27,501 nucleotides of DNA from Clostridiales bacterium UBA4706. GTDB taxonomy: Bacteria > Bacillota > Clostridia > Oscillospirales > Oscillospiraceae. Positions 1 to 7,836 of this stretch are shown here, piece after piece. The notes beneath the pieces are model-generated. The model made no database searches, was not told the origin of the DNA, and saw only the letters and a list, made by a program, of their open reading frames with translations. The translations under genes were made by a program, and so were the position numbers. How positions within the stretch are numbered: the first letter of the stretch is position 1; each line of letters starts with the position of its first letter. Location: assembly GCA_002404605.1 (NCBI GenBank), contig DHKA01000083.1:5737-33237 (forward strand), in the 5' to 3' direction.

Positions 1-945
1 CCGCCGGTAAATATCCCGCAGTGTTTCGACCGGGGCGCGGCAGAAGTCGGTGTACGCGATGTCCACGTACCGGTTCTTCGGGAAAAAGCCCTCCAGGTCG
101 AAAAGCTCGCGGTACATGCGCTCGAAAATATCGATGACCGTGTCCTCGATGAGCGCATCGAGATTGTCCGGTGCTTCGGTCAGCCGGAGCGAGTCCATCT
201 CGGTGCGGAACATGTGGATCGTGGAGCGGACGGTCTTGTAGGGGTCGCGGTGGATGTTGATGAACCGCGCGTCCGGATACATGCCCCACAGCTCGCGGAT
301 GCGCGCGGTGTTGTCCGGGCTTTTGAGAATGAGCTGCTTTCCCTTTTTGATGTATGTGAGCTTGCGGACGGCGTAATCGTAGCTGCGCTCCCATTTGCGC
401 AGCGCCTCCACGGGAAGGTCGCTCACGAACGCGCCTTCGATGTATTTTTTATAATTCTCCGGGAACGCGATCATGTGGATGATGGAGTACGGCGAGATCG
501 TCAGCACGCCGAACGTCTCCTCCATCGGGAGATCGAGCGAGTACTGCACGTTATCCTGCGGGCGGCCGTTCTGGATGCCCTTTTCGATCGGCGGCTGGAT
601 GAGCTGGCCGAGCAGCAGTGAGTAGGGCAGACCGATCGTGTTCACGGGATCGAACCAGCCGAACTGCTCGTCGCGCGAGAGGACGTTCTGCAGATACGTC
701 GTGCCGCTGCGCCAGTGGCCGAGAATGAAGATCGGGTCCTTTTCGATCTTCGTTTCACGGATGCGGCGGCGGTAAATGAGCGATTCCGCCGCCGCCGCGG
801 GCGCGAGCGCGAGCGACGTTGCGGAGATGTACAGCGCCTGCGGCAGCCGGTCACGGGCGATATGGAAATGGTTTTCTTCCAGCAGATGCACCCAGTTGTC
901 CAGCCGGCAGGTCAGAAGAAAATGTCCGGGATTGATAGCTTTCAC
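1..945 (-). CDS. Sulfotransferase, PAPS-dependent (3' end beyond window)
   Basis: Likely transfers a sulfuryl group from PAPS to a hydroxyl or amine acceptor that the sequence does not identify. 315 codons are present and the C-terminus lies off the left edge. The 5'-phosphosulfate loop GHWRSGTTYL is at residues 76-85, LKSP at 197-200, and the 3'-phosphate motif INIHRDPYKTVRSTIHMF at 219-236, with Arg223 and Ser231 as expected binding residues. This fits the Sulfotransfer_3-like group. No signal peptide is evident, so it is probably cytoplasmic. The start is a GTG at 943-945: an in-frame stop lies five codons upstream, and GCGAGG sits at suitable spacing before the GTG. The nearest upstream feature is the perfect inverted repeat at 984-1029. 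The family call is firm; the substrate is unknown. Confidence 0.88.
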   Translation of the reverse strand, partial: MKAINPGHFLLTCRLDNWVHLLEENHFHIARDRLPQALYISATSLALAPAAAAESLIYRRRIRETKIEKDPIFILGHWRSGTTYLQNVLSRDEQFGWFDPVNTIGLPYSLLLGQLIQPPIEKGIQNGRPQDNVQYSLDLPMEETFGVLTISPYSIIHMIAFPENYKKYIEGAFVSDLPVEALRKWERSYDYAVRKLTYIKKGKQLILKSPDNTARIRELWGMYPDARFINIHRDPYKTVRSTIHMFRTEMDSLRLTEAPDNLDALIEDTVIDIFERMYRELFDLEGFFPKNRYVDIAYTDFCRAPVETLRDIYRR

Positions 946-983
946 GGTGTTGCCTCGCTAACATATAAAAATCTGGATATTAA

Positions 984-1029
984 CATAGCAGGGGAATGTG
1001 AACTTAACGTTAAACATTCCCCTGCTATG
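984..1029 (-). terminator. Perfect 16-bp inverted repeat between kinase and sulfotransferase
   Basis: Arms 984-999 and 1014-1029 are perfectly complementary. The loop contains the palindrome TTAACGTTAA (1004-1013). On the minus strand the hairpin lies 9 bases after the kinase stop codon and is followed by a loose T-rich stretch, so a terminator for the two-component operon is the simplest reading. The T-run is poor, so an attenuator or a dyad operator for the sulfotransferase gene is also possible. Confidence 0.55.
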
Positions 1030-1037
1030 GATTCTCT

Positions 1038-2090
1038 TTACATGGATTTTACGGTCTTTGCCGGCAGTGTGACGGTGAAGCGGCTTCCCTCACCGGGACG
1101 GCTCTCCGCGGTGATCGTCCCGCCGTGCAGCTCCACGATGCGCTTGCAGAGCGTGAGTCCCAGTCCGCAGCCGTCGGCGCGGCGATCGGTGTCGCCCTGA
1201 TAGAACTGCTCAAAGATGCGCGGGAGCGTTTCCGCGTCCATGCCGCAGCCGGTGTCCCACAGCGTCACGGTGACGGTATCCGCTGCGGCGGCGAGATAGA
1301 CGCCGATGCGCCCGCCGGGGGGCGTGAACTTCACGGCGTTTTCCAGCAGATTCACCCATACCTGATAGAGAAGCTCGCTGTCGCCGACGTAGTCGAGATC
1401 CGGGATGTCGGCGGAGACGGAAAGCCCGGCCTCCGTCCAGCGCGGTTCAAGCTGCAATACGGCGCGCCGGAGCTGCTCGCCGAGCGGGAAGATCTCCGCC
1501 TTTCGCTGGATCTCCCGGTGGTCGATGCGCGAGAGGCGCAGCATGTCGTCAATGAGCCCGACGAGCCGGTCGGATTCCTGCGCGATGTATTGGCTGTACT
1601 CGCGCTCCTCGGCCTCGGAAAGCCCGCCCTCGGCGAGAAGCTGGGCATAGCCGTTGAGAATGGAGAGCGGCGTTTTGAGCTGGTGGGATACGCTCGAAAT
1701 GAAGTCCTTGCGCAGATATTCGTTCGAGCGGAGCTCCGCTGTCATAAGATTGAAATTGCGCTCAAGCTCGCCGAACTCCTCCACGCGGTCACGCTCCGGT
1801 ACGGTGACATCGTAATTCCCTCCGGCGATCTCGCGCGCGGCGCGGGAGAGCTCGCGGATGGGGTTCGTTGTCGAGCGGGACGTGACCGTGATTAGCACCG
1901 CGACCGCTGCCACGGCGATGAGCAGAAGCAGCACATCCTTTGCGGCGTAGCCGAAGAGAAGATAGCGCATATTGTCGCGCTGGAAGATGATGCCGTTTCG
2001 CACGAGCGCGCCGAACGCGAGCGAGAAAAGCGACGTGACGATCACGAGGATCAGCAGCAGGATCGTCAGCCGTGAGCGGACGCGTCTCAT
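1038..2090 (-). CDS. Sensor histidine kinase (HAMP-HisKA-HATPase)
   Basis: 350-residue membrane sensor kinase that autophosphorylates on His and passes the phosphate to the regulator encoded just upstream. TM1 is at about 9-30 and TM2 at about 52-70, leaving only ~20 residues outside the membrane, as in intramembrane-sensing kinases. A HAMP linker follows (~70-122). The H-box SVSHQLKTPL carries His136. The ATPase domain shows the N-box NLLENAVKF (248-256), the G1 box DTGCGMD (279-285) and GLGL (309-312). The ATG start overlaps the last 4 bases of the regulator gene, so the two are translationally coupled. The stimulus cannot be inferred. Confidence 0.95.
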   Translation of the reverse strand: MRRVRSRLTILLLILVIVTSLFSLAFGALVRNGIIFQRDNMRYLLFGYAAKDVLLLLIAVAAVAVLITVTSRSTTNPIRELSRAAREIAGGNYDVTVPERDRVEEFGELERNFNLMTAELRSNEYLRKDFISSVSHQLKTPLSILNGYAQLLAEGGLSEAEEREYSQYIAQESDRLVGLIDDMLRLSRIDHREIQRKAEIFPLGEQLRRAVLQLEPRWTEAGLSVSADIPDLDYVGDSELLYQVWVNLLENAVKFTPPGGRIGVYLAAAADTVTVTLWDTGCGMDAETLPRIFEQFYQGDTDRRADGCGLGLTLCKRIVELHGGTITAESRPGEGSRFTVTLPAKTVKSM

Positions 2091-2758
2091 CGGATCACCG
2101 CCCGGTAGCCGAGACCGCGGACAGTCTGGATCTCAAAGTCCGGCACGTTGGCGAGCTTTTCGCGCAGACGGCGGATGTGCGTGTCCACGGTGCGCGGGTC
2201 AGACTCGCTGTCGTACCCCCAGAGCTCATCCATGAGCATCTGGCGCGTGAAGATCTTCGTGGGTGCGGCGAGCAGCGTTTGCAGCAGCGCAAACTCCCGC
2301 GGGCGCAGCTCGTAGGAATACCCCTCGCCGGTGACGAGCAGCGTGTCGGCGTGCAGCGTGCACCCGCCCACGGCGATCTCGCCGGAGTGCTGGATACCGC
2401 AGCGGCGCAGCAGCGCCTCCACGCGCAGCAGCAGCTCTTCAAAATTCACGGGCTTTGTGAGATAGTCGTCCGCCCCGGCGTGAAAGCCGGTGCGCATATC
2501 GTCAAAGGAGTCCTTTACCGTTACCATCAGCACCGGCGTCGTGTCGCCCGCTTCGCGCAGCTCGCGGATGAGCCCATAGCCGTCAAGCCGGGGCATCATC
2601 ACATCGGTAATGATGAGATGCACGCGGTTGTGCTCGAGAAGATCGAGCGCCGCCTGTCCGTCGGCTGCCTCCGATACCTCGTATCCGGCGCGCCGGAGGT
2701 GGATGCCGATCAGCCGCCGCAGCCCGGCGTTGTCTTCAACGACGAGAATGTTCGTCAT
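2087..2758 (-). CDS. Response regulator, OmpR/PhoB family
   Basis: 223-residue DNA-binding regulator paired with the kinase downstream. The receiver domain spans ~1-115, with acidic residues Glu8 and Asp9, phospho-acceptor Asp52 (TDVMMPRLDG), Thr80 and Lys102 (YLTKP) all in place. The C-terminal half (~125-223) is a winged helix with the usual LRPREFALLQTLL and VDTHIRRLREKL signatures and a final RGLGYR. It should act as a phosphorylation-dependent transcription factor. It is the first gene of a two-gene operon, has its own promoter at 2792-2820, and its target genes are not evident. The sulfotransferase immediately downstream is a candidate target or a co-transcribed gene. Confidence 0.96.
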   Translation of the reverse strand: MTNILVVEDNAGLRRLIGIHLRRAGYEVSEAADGQAALDLLEHNRVHLIITDVMMPRLDGYGLIRELREAGDTTPVLMVTVKDSFDDMRTGFHAGADDYLTKPVNFEELLLRVEALLRRCGIQHSGEIAVGGCTLHADTLLVTGEGYSYELRPREFALLQTLLAAPTKIFTRQMLMDELWGYDSESDPRTVDTHIRRLREKLANVPDFEIQTVRGLGYRAVIR

Positions 2759-2791
2759 GCTTTGCCCTGCCTTTCGGGGATAATTACTATA

Positions 2792-2820
2792 ATAATAGAG
2801 CGCGGGAAAAACGCTGTCAA
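2792..2820 (-). promoter_or_regulatory. Sigma-A-type promoter of the two-component operon
   Basis: On the minus strand TTGACA (2815-2820) and TATTAT (2792-2797) are separated by exactly 17 bases, a near-consensus housekeeping promoter. Transcription should begin around 2785, about 25 bases before the regulator ATG. It lies just past the stop codon of the methyltransferase pseudogene. Confidence 0.8.
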
Positions 2821-2836
2821 GCGGAGCGCCGCGGCG

Positions 2837-3278
2837 TTATACCCTGCCGATGCAGGCGATGGTGTCCGCCGGTATGGTGAGCTGTCCGTTCTCGGAAAAC
2901 GCATCGAAGACGGCGCAGACCTCCGACAAATACGCCGCGTATCCGGCGTCCATCTCCTTCGGTGAATACGAGGAGGAGAGCACCCGGTCAAGGAAGCTCT
3001 GCCGGTCATAGCGCTGCGCGTTATTGGCGCGGAATACGGTGCAGTTTCCGCCGAAGAAGGCGGCGCATATCGCCGTTCGGCTCCACGGCGAAGACCTTAT
3101 AGCCGCGGCACAGGAGCTGCCCGGCAAAGATCCCCGTGCCGGAGCCGACGTCTGCAAATATACTTCCGGCGGCGATGCCGAGCGTATGCTCCATATAATC
3201 AAAAAGCCCTTCGGCGTATTTGGGACGGCCCCGGGCGTATACATCGCCTCGGCCGTCAAAGCGTGATGTGTTGTCCAT
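2837..3278 (-). pseudogene. Class I SAM-dependent methyltransferase, internal deletion and frameshift
   Basis: The N-terminal part, from an ATG at 3278 with AAGGAT six bases upstream, reads as a normal methyltransferase start: RFDGRGDVYARGRPKYAE, then the SAM motif ADVGSGTGIFAGQLL and acidic motif AVEPNGDMRR. That frame then runs to a stop at 3021. The family's C-terminus, including YDRQSFLDRVLSSSYSP and ending TIACIGRV, is found in a different frame and stops at 2837. The parts total about 146 residues, where relatives have about 250. So roughly 100 residues covering motifs IV-VI are missing and the join, near 3045-3065, is out of frame. The enzyme cannot be functional. An assembly error is possible but would have to remove ~300 bases. 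Confidence 0.82.
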
Positions 3279-3373
3279 GCTGTTATCCTTTACATGCGTT
3301 GCTGCCGCAGTGATTTTATCACATGCGCTCCATAAAGAAAATAAAAGTTCATAAAACATTAATAAAGAAATGG

Positions 3374-3402
3374 TTGCGTTATTTGACGAAACGTGGTATT
3401 AT
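3374..3402 (+). promoter_or_regulatory. Candidate sigma-A promoter for the small RNA region
   Basis: TTGCGT (3374-3379) and TATTAT (3397-3402) are 17 bases apart on the plus strand, with AT-rich flanks. It would start transcripts near 3408-3410, upstream of the structured stretch and terminator at 3436-3612. Confidence 0.5.
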
Positions 3403-3407
3403 ATGAG

Positions 3408-3612
3408 CTGAAAAGGGCGAACCAATAAAAATGTGTTTGTTAACTTGAACATAATGGGGATTGTGTTCGATTACAAATGCTCTGGTGGAAACTTCGCAAG
3501 AAACCGCCTATTTCATGTTTCTCTTTTTCTTCTTCTCTTTCTCCTCTTTTTTACAAAGGATAAGCCGCTGGATATCGGATCGATGTCCAGCGGCTTATCC
3601 TTTTATGTTTTT
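3408..3612 (+). ncRNA. Candidate pyrimidine-rich small RNA upstream of rlmI
   Basis: About 200 bases between a promoter and a strong terminator, with no credible gene inside. A first hairpin pairs TTTGT (3436-3440) with ACAAA (3473-3477) and TTGAACA (3445-3451) with TGTTCGA (3464-3470) around a G-rich loop. A second pairs GGTGG (3484-3488) with CCGCC (3504-3508) around CTTCGCAAG. An unstructured tract (about 3518-3552) made almost only of C and T follows, including CTTTCTCCTC, and then the terminator. This is the common layout of Gram-positive antisense-type regulatory RNAs, with the tract able to pair with purine-rich ribosome binding sites. It could instead be a leader or attenuator of the rlmI gene. 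I do not recognise a named RNA family. Confidence 0.45.
3558..3612 (+). terminator. Strong intrinsic terminator
   Basis: The 15-bp stem 3558-3572 with 3586-3600 (GGATAAGCCGCTGGA and its complement) has further pairing inside and is followed by TTTTATGTTTTT. It ends whatever starts at 3374-3402 and insulates rlmI. Confidence 0.85.
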
Positions 3613-3670
3613 CTCGCCAAATGAGGAATTATATTGTATAATAAACCGTTATCACACAGGAGGACAGACG

Positions 3671-4894
3671 ATGGAAAGACCGTTTGCAAGCGTTACCGTC
3701 ACGGAAAAGGCTGCGCGCTCTCTGCGCGGCGGGCATCCCTGGGTGTTCGCCGGGGAGGTGCTGACGAAGGAGAATCCCTGCCCGGACGGGGAGATCGTGG
3801 ACGTATATACCGAAAAGGGCCGCTGGCAGGGCGCAGGGTTTTATAACAGCCGCTCGCTCATCCGCGTGCGCATTCTCTCGCGCAACACGAACGACAAAAT
3901 GGACGAGGCGTTTTTCCGCCGCCGTATCCGCTACGCGCTCGCCTACCGGCAGCAGGTCATGGGCGAAGACTTTGCCGCCTGCCGCCTTATCTTCGGCGAG
4001 GCGGACGGCTTCCCCGGCTGGACGGTGGACCGCTACGGCGATGTGCTCGTGAGCGAGGTGCTCTCGCTCGGCATTGAGCAGCGGCGCGCGATGCTCTATG
4101 CGCTGCTGCGCGAGGAACTCGCGGCGCTCGGCGTGAACGTATCGTGCATTTATGAGCGCAACGAATCGCTCATCCGCGAAAAGGAGGGCATGACCTGCGG
4201 CAAGGGGCCGTATGCCGCGCCCGGGCTGGAGACGGACCCCACCGGCCACGCGGAGATCTGCGAAAACGGCATTTTCTTCGATGTGGACTACATAAACGGC
4301 CAGAAGACCGGCTATTTTCTCGACCAGAAATATAACCGCGCAGCGGCGGGGCGGCTCGCCCGCGGGCGGCGCGTGCTCGACTGCTTCACGCACACCGGCG
4401 CATTCGCGCTCCACTGCGCGGCCGGAGGTGCAGAGAGCGTCACGGCGGTGGACGTGTCCGCATCCGCGCTTGAACAGGCGCGGCGCAACGCCGAGCGCAA
4501 CGGGCTCGAAGGGCGCATGGAGTTCCGGCAGGCGGACGTGTTCGAGCTGCTCACGGAACTCGGGAAGAGCGGCGAAAAGCTGTGGGACTACATCATTCTC
4601 GACCCGCCCGCCTTTACGAAAAGCGGCGCGACGGTCGAAAACGCGAGGCGCGGCTACCGGGAGATCAACCGCCGCGCCATGCAGATATTGCCGCGGGGCG
4701 GATATCTGGCGACGTGCTCGTGCTCGCACTTTATGACCGACACGCTCTTCCGCGCCATGCTCGCGGACGCGGCGCGCGACGCGAGCGTGCAGCTCCGCCA
4801 GATCGAAGCGCGCCAACAGAGCCCCGACCACCCGATCCTCTGGGGCGTGCCGGAGACGGATTATCTGAAATTCTACCTGTTCCAGGTCGTCTGA
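3671..4894 (+). CDS. rlmI: RlmI-family 23S rRNA (cytosine-C5) methyltransferase
   Basis: 407-residue SAM-dependent methyltransferase of the RlmI/YccW group, expected to methylate a cytosine of 23S rRNA (C1962 in E. coli). A PUA RNA-binding domain fills about residues 2-75 (SLRGGHPWVFAGEV). The family motif QKTGYFLDQK is at 211-220, SAM motif I DCFTHTGAF at 237-245, motif IV ILDPPAF at 309-315, and the Cys-containing motif CSCSHF at 349-354 holds the likely catalytic thiol. The length is normal. The ATG at 3671 was chosen because AGGAGG lies at 3659-3664; an open frame continues upstream to 3461 but crosses the terminator. A TATAAT at 3637-3642 may be its -10 box, with no good -35. Exact target base inferred from the family only. 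Confidence 0.9.
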   Translation: MERPFASVTVTEKAARSLRGGHPWVFAGEVLTKENPCPDGEIVDVYTEKGRWQGAGFYNSRSLIRVRILSRNTNDKMDEAFFRRRIRYALAYRQQVMGEDFAACRLIFGEADGFPGWTVDRYGDVLVSEVLSLGIEQRRAMLYALLREELAALGVNVSCIYERNESLIREKEGMTCGKGPYAAPGLETDPTGHAEICENGIFFDVDYINGQKTGYFLDQKYNRAAAGRLARGRRVLDCFTHTGAFALHCAAGGAESVTAVDVSASALEQARRNAERNGLEGRMEFRQADVFELLTELGKSGEKLWDYIILDPPAFTKSGATVENARRGYREINRRAMQILPRGGYLATCSCSHFMTDTLFRAMLADAARDASVQLRQIEARQQSPDHPILWGVPETDYLKFYLFQVV

Positions 4895-4905
4895 ATGCCG
4901 AGGGG

Positions 4906-4934
4906 TTGAAAAAGGCGGGGGAATAGAGTAAAAT
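4906..4934 (+). promoter_or_regulatory. Promoter of the LTD/VTC/DUF4956 operon
   Basis: TTGAAA (4906-4911) and TAAAAT (4929-4934) are 17 bases apart, directly after the rlmI stop codon. The start would be near 4941, about 35 bases before the ATG at 4975. There is no terminator between rlmI and this point, so read-through is also possible. Confidence 0.6.
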
Positions 4935-4974
4935 TTGTCCGACAGAAAGTTTTTTCTTTGAATGGAGCGCGAGT

Positions 4975-6426
4975 ATGGTTCCGGTGAAAAAGAAAACAAA
5001 GATCGCGGTCCTCGCGGCGACGTGCGCGGTGTTCGCGCTCGTGCTCGTTCTGGCGCTGCTGCTCTCGCGCGGCGCGGGCAGCGACCGCGTGCAGAGCGGG
5101 GAGCATCCGCTGCGCATCAGCGAATATATGAGTTCCAACACGGCCTACCCCAACGCCGACGGGCGCGTGTGTGACTGGATCGAGATACATAATACGTCCG
5201 ATAAGCCCTTCAATATTTCCGGCTATCGCCTTTCGGACGATGTGACGCAGGCAAAATACGCCTTCCCGGTCGGGACGGTGGTCCCGGCGGACGGGTACAT
5301 CGTCGTATATTGCGATCCGGAAGCCACTGGCGCGCTGTATGCGCCGTTTTCTCTCCGGCGTCTCGGCGGGGAAACGCTCCTTTTGATGAACAGCGCCAAC
5401 ACGGTGCTTGATGAGATCGAAACGCTCCGCTGCCGGAAGAATACGTCGATTGTGCGCGAAGCGGACGGCAGCTTTACGGTCTCCGCCGCGCCGACGCCGG
5501 GCTATGCGAACACCGACGAAGGGTACGCCGCGTACCTTGCCGCCACCGGGCAGGGCACGGGTACGCTGCGCTTGAGCGAGATCATGGCCGCCGAAACGCT
5601 TTTCACCGCGCCGAACGGCGCGCTCTGCGACTGGATCGAGATCGAAAATACCGGCGCCGAGACCGCCGATCTCTCCGGCATGCACCTTTCCGATAAGGCG
5701 GGCGAGGCGCGCTACACGTTCCCGGAGGGAACGCTGCTCGCGCCGGGCGCGTTCACGGTCGTATGGTGCTCCGGCGACGGGACGGAGGGGGAAAACTACG
5801 CCGCCATCCGGCTCGCCAAGGGCGGGGAAAGCGTCATTCTGACCGACGCCGCCGGAAACGCGCTCGACCGCGTCCAGACGCCGTTCCTCGCGGACGACAC
5901 ATCGTATGCCCGCATTTCGGGCGAGTGGTGCGTCACGGACCGGCCGACGCCGGGCTATGCGAACACCGACGAGGGCTACGCCGCCTTTGCCGCGGAGCGC
6001 GGCTTCGGCGACGTGGACGTGCAGATCACCGAGGTATGCCTCCGCAACGCGGCGGGACTCCGGGACGCCGACGGCGACCATCCCGACTGGATCGAGCTCT
6101 ATAACGCCGGGACCGGGAGCGTTTCGCTCGGCGGCTGGTATCTCTCCGACGATCCGGAGGAACCGGCGCGCTGGCGCATTCCGGACATCACGCTCGCGCC
6201 GGGGGAATATTACGTCATTTTCGCCTCCGGCAAAAACCGGACGCAGGGCGAGCTGCACACGGACTTTGCCCTCTCCGCGGGAGAGAGCGTTATTCTGACA
6301 ACGCCCATCGGCAGCGCCGCCGACCGCGTGGAGCTTACGCAGACCGAGCCGGATGCCTCGCTTGCGCGCATCGGCTCCGACTGGCGCGAATGCGCCTCCC
6401 CCACGCCGGGGAAGACCAACGGATAA
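4975..6426 (+). CDS. Membrane-anchored protein with three lamin tail domains
   Basis: 483 residues. A basic N-terminus and one hydrophobic segment (about 10-31) suggest a signal anchor with the rest outside the cell. Three lamin-tail-domain (LTD, immunoglobulin-like beta sandwich) units follow at about 45-160, 195-310 and 345-475. Each has the signature of a conserved start (LRISEYM, LRLSEIM, VQITEVC), a DWIE or DWIEL strand and an LSD turn. The linkers carry near-identical PTPGYANTDEGYAA. Bacterial LTDs are common in surface proteins, often fused to CotH kinase domains; no CotH domain is present here. It lies first in an operon with VTC and DUF4956 genes, 12 bases before the next ATG, so a joint envelope role is likely. 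The ligand is unknown. Confidence 0.85.
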   Translation: MVPVKKKTKIAVLAATCAVFALVLVLALLLSRGAGSDRVQSGEHPLRISEYMSSNTAYPNADGRVCDWIEIHNTSDKPFNISGYRLSDDVTQAKYAFPVGTVVPADGYIVVYCDPEATGALYAPFSLRRLGGETLLLMNSANTVLDEIETLRCRKNTSIVREADGSFTVSAAPTPGYANTDEGYAAYLAATGQGTGTLRLSEIMAAETLFTAPNGALCDWIEIENTGAETADLSGMHLSDKAGEARYTFPEGTLLAPGAFTVVWCSGDGTEGENYAAIRLAKGGESVILTDAAGNALDRVQTPFLADDTSYARISGEWCVTDRPTPGYANTDEGYAAFAAERGFGDVDVQITEVCLRNAAGLRDADGDHPDWIELYNAGTGSVSLGGWYLSDDPEEPARWRIPDITLAPGEYYVIFASGKNRTQGELHTDFALSAGESVILTTPIGSAADRVELTQTEPDASLARIGSDWRECASPTPGKTNG

Positions 6427-6438
6427 GGGGGGAGAGCT

Positions 6439-7116
6439 ATGGCAGAGATCAAACGCCACGAGATCAAATACATCATCTCCCTGCGGGAGACCGAGCTTTT
6501 GAAATACCGGCTGCGCGCCCTGCTCCGGCCCGATCCGCACGTCCGCGCCGACGGCAGTTACTTTATCCGCAGTCTCTATTTTGACGATACCGACTACCGC
6601 GCGTATCACGAGAAGATTGCGGGCGTGAAGGAGCGCACGAAGTACCGCATCCGGTTTTACAACATGGACGATTCGCGCATCACGCTCGAAAAGAAGAGCA
6701 AGGACGGCGACTTCTCCGGCAAGGAATCGGTGCGCATCTCCCGCAAACTGGCCGAGGCATTTCTCACCGGCGGCGAAGCGCTGCGCGATACCGAGGGGCT
6801 CGCACGCGAGCTTGCGCGGCTGCGGCAGAACGGCTGGAAGCCCGCAGTGCTGGTCGATTACGTCCGGTATCCGTTCGTGTATCCGACCGGCAACGTCCGC
6901 GTCACGATCGACACGGCGCTTTGCACCGCACCGTTCAAAACCGACCTTTTCGATGATCGCGCGCTCACCGTGCCGGTGCTCGATGAGGGCGAGGCGGTGC
7001 TGGAGGTCAAGTACGATGCTTTCCTGCCCGCACCGGTCCGCACGCTGCTCGAAGGCGTGCCCAAGCAGCGCTGCGCCGTTTCCAAGTACACCAAATGCCT
7101 GGACATTCTGGAATAA
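6439..7116 (+). CDS. VTC-domain polyphosphate polymerase-like protein
   Basis: 225 residues, one VTC domain of the triphosphate-tunnel fold seen in yeast Vtc4, which makes polyphosphate from ATP. Charged strands expected to line the tunnel are visible: RHEIKY (6-11), KYRIRFY (68-74), LEKK (83-86), RVTID (154-158), LEVKYD (188-193) and a late SKYTKC (215-220). There is no membrane segment, so it is cytoplasmic or associated with a partner. The ribosome binding site is GGGGAGAG. It sits between an LTD protein and a DUF4956 membrane protein. VTC-DUF4956 pairs, often with CotH or LTD proteins, recur in Firmicutes. Polyphosphate synthesis is a family inference; bacterial members of this group are little characterised. 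Confidence 0.85.
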   Translation: MAEIKRHEIKYIISLRETELLKYRLRALLRPDPHVRADGSYFIRSLYFDDTDYRAYHEKIAGVKERTKYRIRFYNMDDSRITLEKKSKDGDFSGKESVRISRKLAEAFLTGGEALRDTEGLARELARLRQNGWKPAVLVDYVRYPFVYPTGNVRVTIDTALCTAPFKTDLFDDRALTVPVLDEGEAVLEVKYDAFLPAPVRTLLEGVPKQRCAVSKYTKCLDILE

Positions 7117-7132
7117 AGAGGGGTAAAAACCA

Positions 7133-7804
7133 ATGAGTATTTCCGATCTCGTCAAAAACAAATTCGTTGAGGAATTCACCGCGATCTCCGTCGGCACGCT
7201 GCTCACGACGCTGCTTTTGAGCTTTGCGCTGGGCCTTTTTGTGTTGGTGATCTACCGCGTGACCTACGGCGGCGTCAGCTTCAGCAAGAGCTTTGCGCTC
7301 TCGCTCGTGATGCTCTCGATGGTCACGGCGCTCGCCATTTTGACGGTGCGCTCCAACGTCGTGCTCTCGCTCGGCATGGTCGGCGCGCTTTCCATCGTCC
7401 GCTTCCGCACGGCGATCAAGGATCCGATGGATACGGTGTTCATGTTCTGGAGCATCGTCACCGGCATCATCACCGGCGCGGGGTACATCACCGTCGCCAT
7501 TCTTGCGGCGCTGCTGCTTGGCGCGCTCTTCCTTGCGCTCAACCTGCTCTCCGGGAAGCTGCACACCAACTCGTATCTCGTCGTTTTCCGCTATACGCCA
7601 GAGGGCGAGAGCGCGGTGCGATCCAAGCTCGGCACGCTCGGCAAATATAAGCTCAAGAGCCGCACGATGAATCTCGCCGAGACAGAGCTCGTCGTGGAGG
7701 CAAAGCTCACCGCCAAGCAGATGGATTCGCTCGAAGCGCTGCTCGACAATGAGGGCATTTCCGACGTCAACATCGTAAGTTATAACGGAAGCACCCTTCT
7801 TTAA
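7133..7804 (+). CDS. DUF4956 integral membrane protein
   Basis: 223 residues with about four membrane segments (roughly 20-41, 54-71, 75-89, 103-140) and a soluble C-terminal domain of ~75 residues shaped like a small alpha/beta (ACT or MgtC-tail-like) fold. The DUF4956 hallmark GALSIVRFRTAIKDPMD occupies 84-100. Function is unproven. The recurring partnership with VTC-domain proteins suggests a membrane partner or transporter for the polymer or for its substrate, by analogy with the yeast VTC complex, where the polymerase is coupled to a membrane channel. The ATG is 16 bases after the VTC stop, preceded by AGAGGGG. Confidence 0.88.
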   Translation: MSISDLVKNKFVEEFTAISVGTLLTTLLLSFALGLFVLVIYRVTYGGVSFSKSFALSLVMLSMVTALAILTVRSNVVLSLGMVGALSIVRFRTAIKDPMDTVFMFWSIVTGIITGAGYITVAILAALLLGALFLALNLLSGKLHTNSYLVVFRYTPEGESAVRSKLGTLGKYKLKSRTMNLAETELVVEAKLTAKQMDSLEALLDNEGISDVNIVSYNGSTLL

Positions 7805-7836
7805 GTATAGCAAAGCATAGAAAAGGAGATAAGGAT

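Noticed and set aside
3433..3624. 63-codon hydrophobic small protein in the 3.4-3.6 kb gap
   Set aside because: It runs through the terminator stem and has no ribosome binding site; the hydrophobic run is the pyrimidine tract (Phe/Leu codons).
4873..7206. 777-codon minus-strand frame opposite the LTD and VTC genes
   Set aside because: Antisense to two recognisable proteins; a product of high GC at third codon positions, with low-complexity sequence and no start signal.
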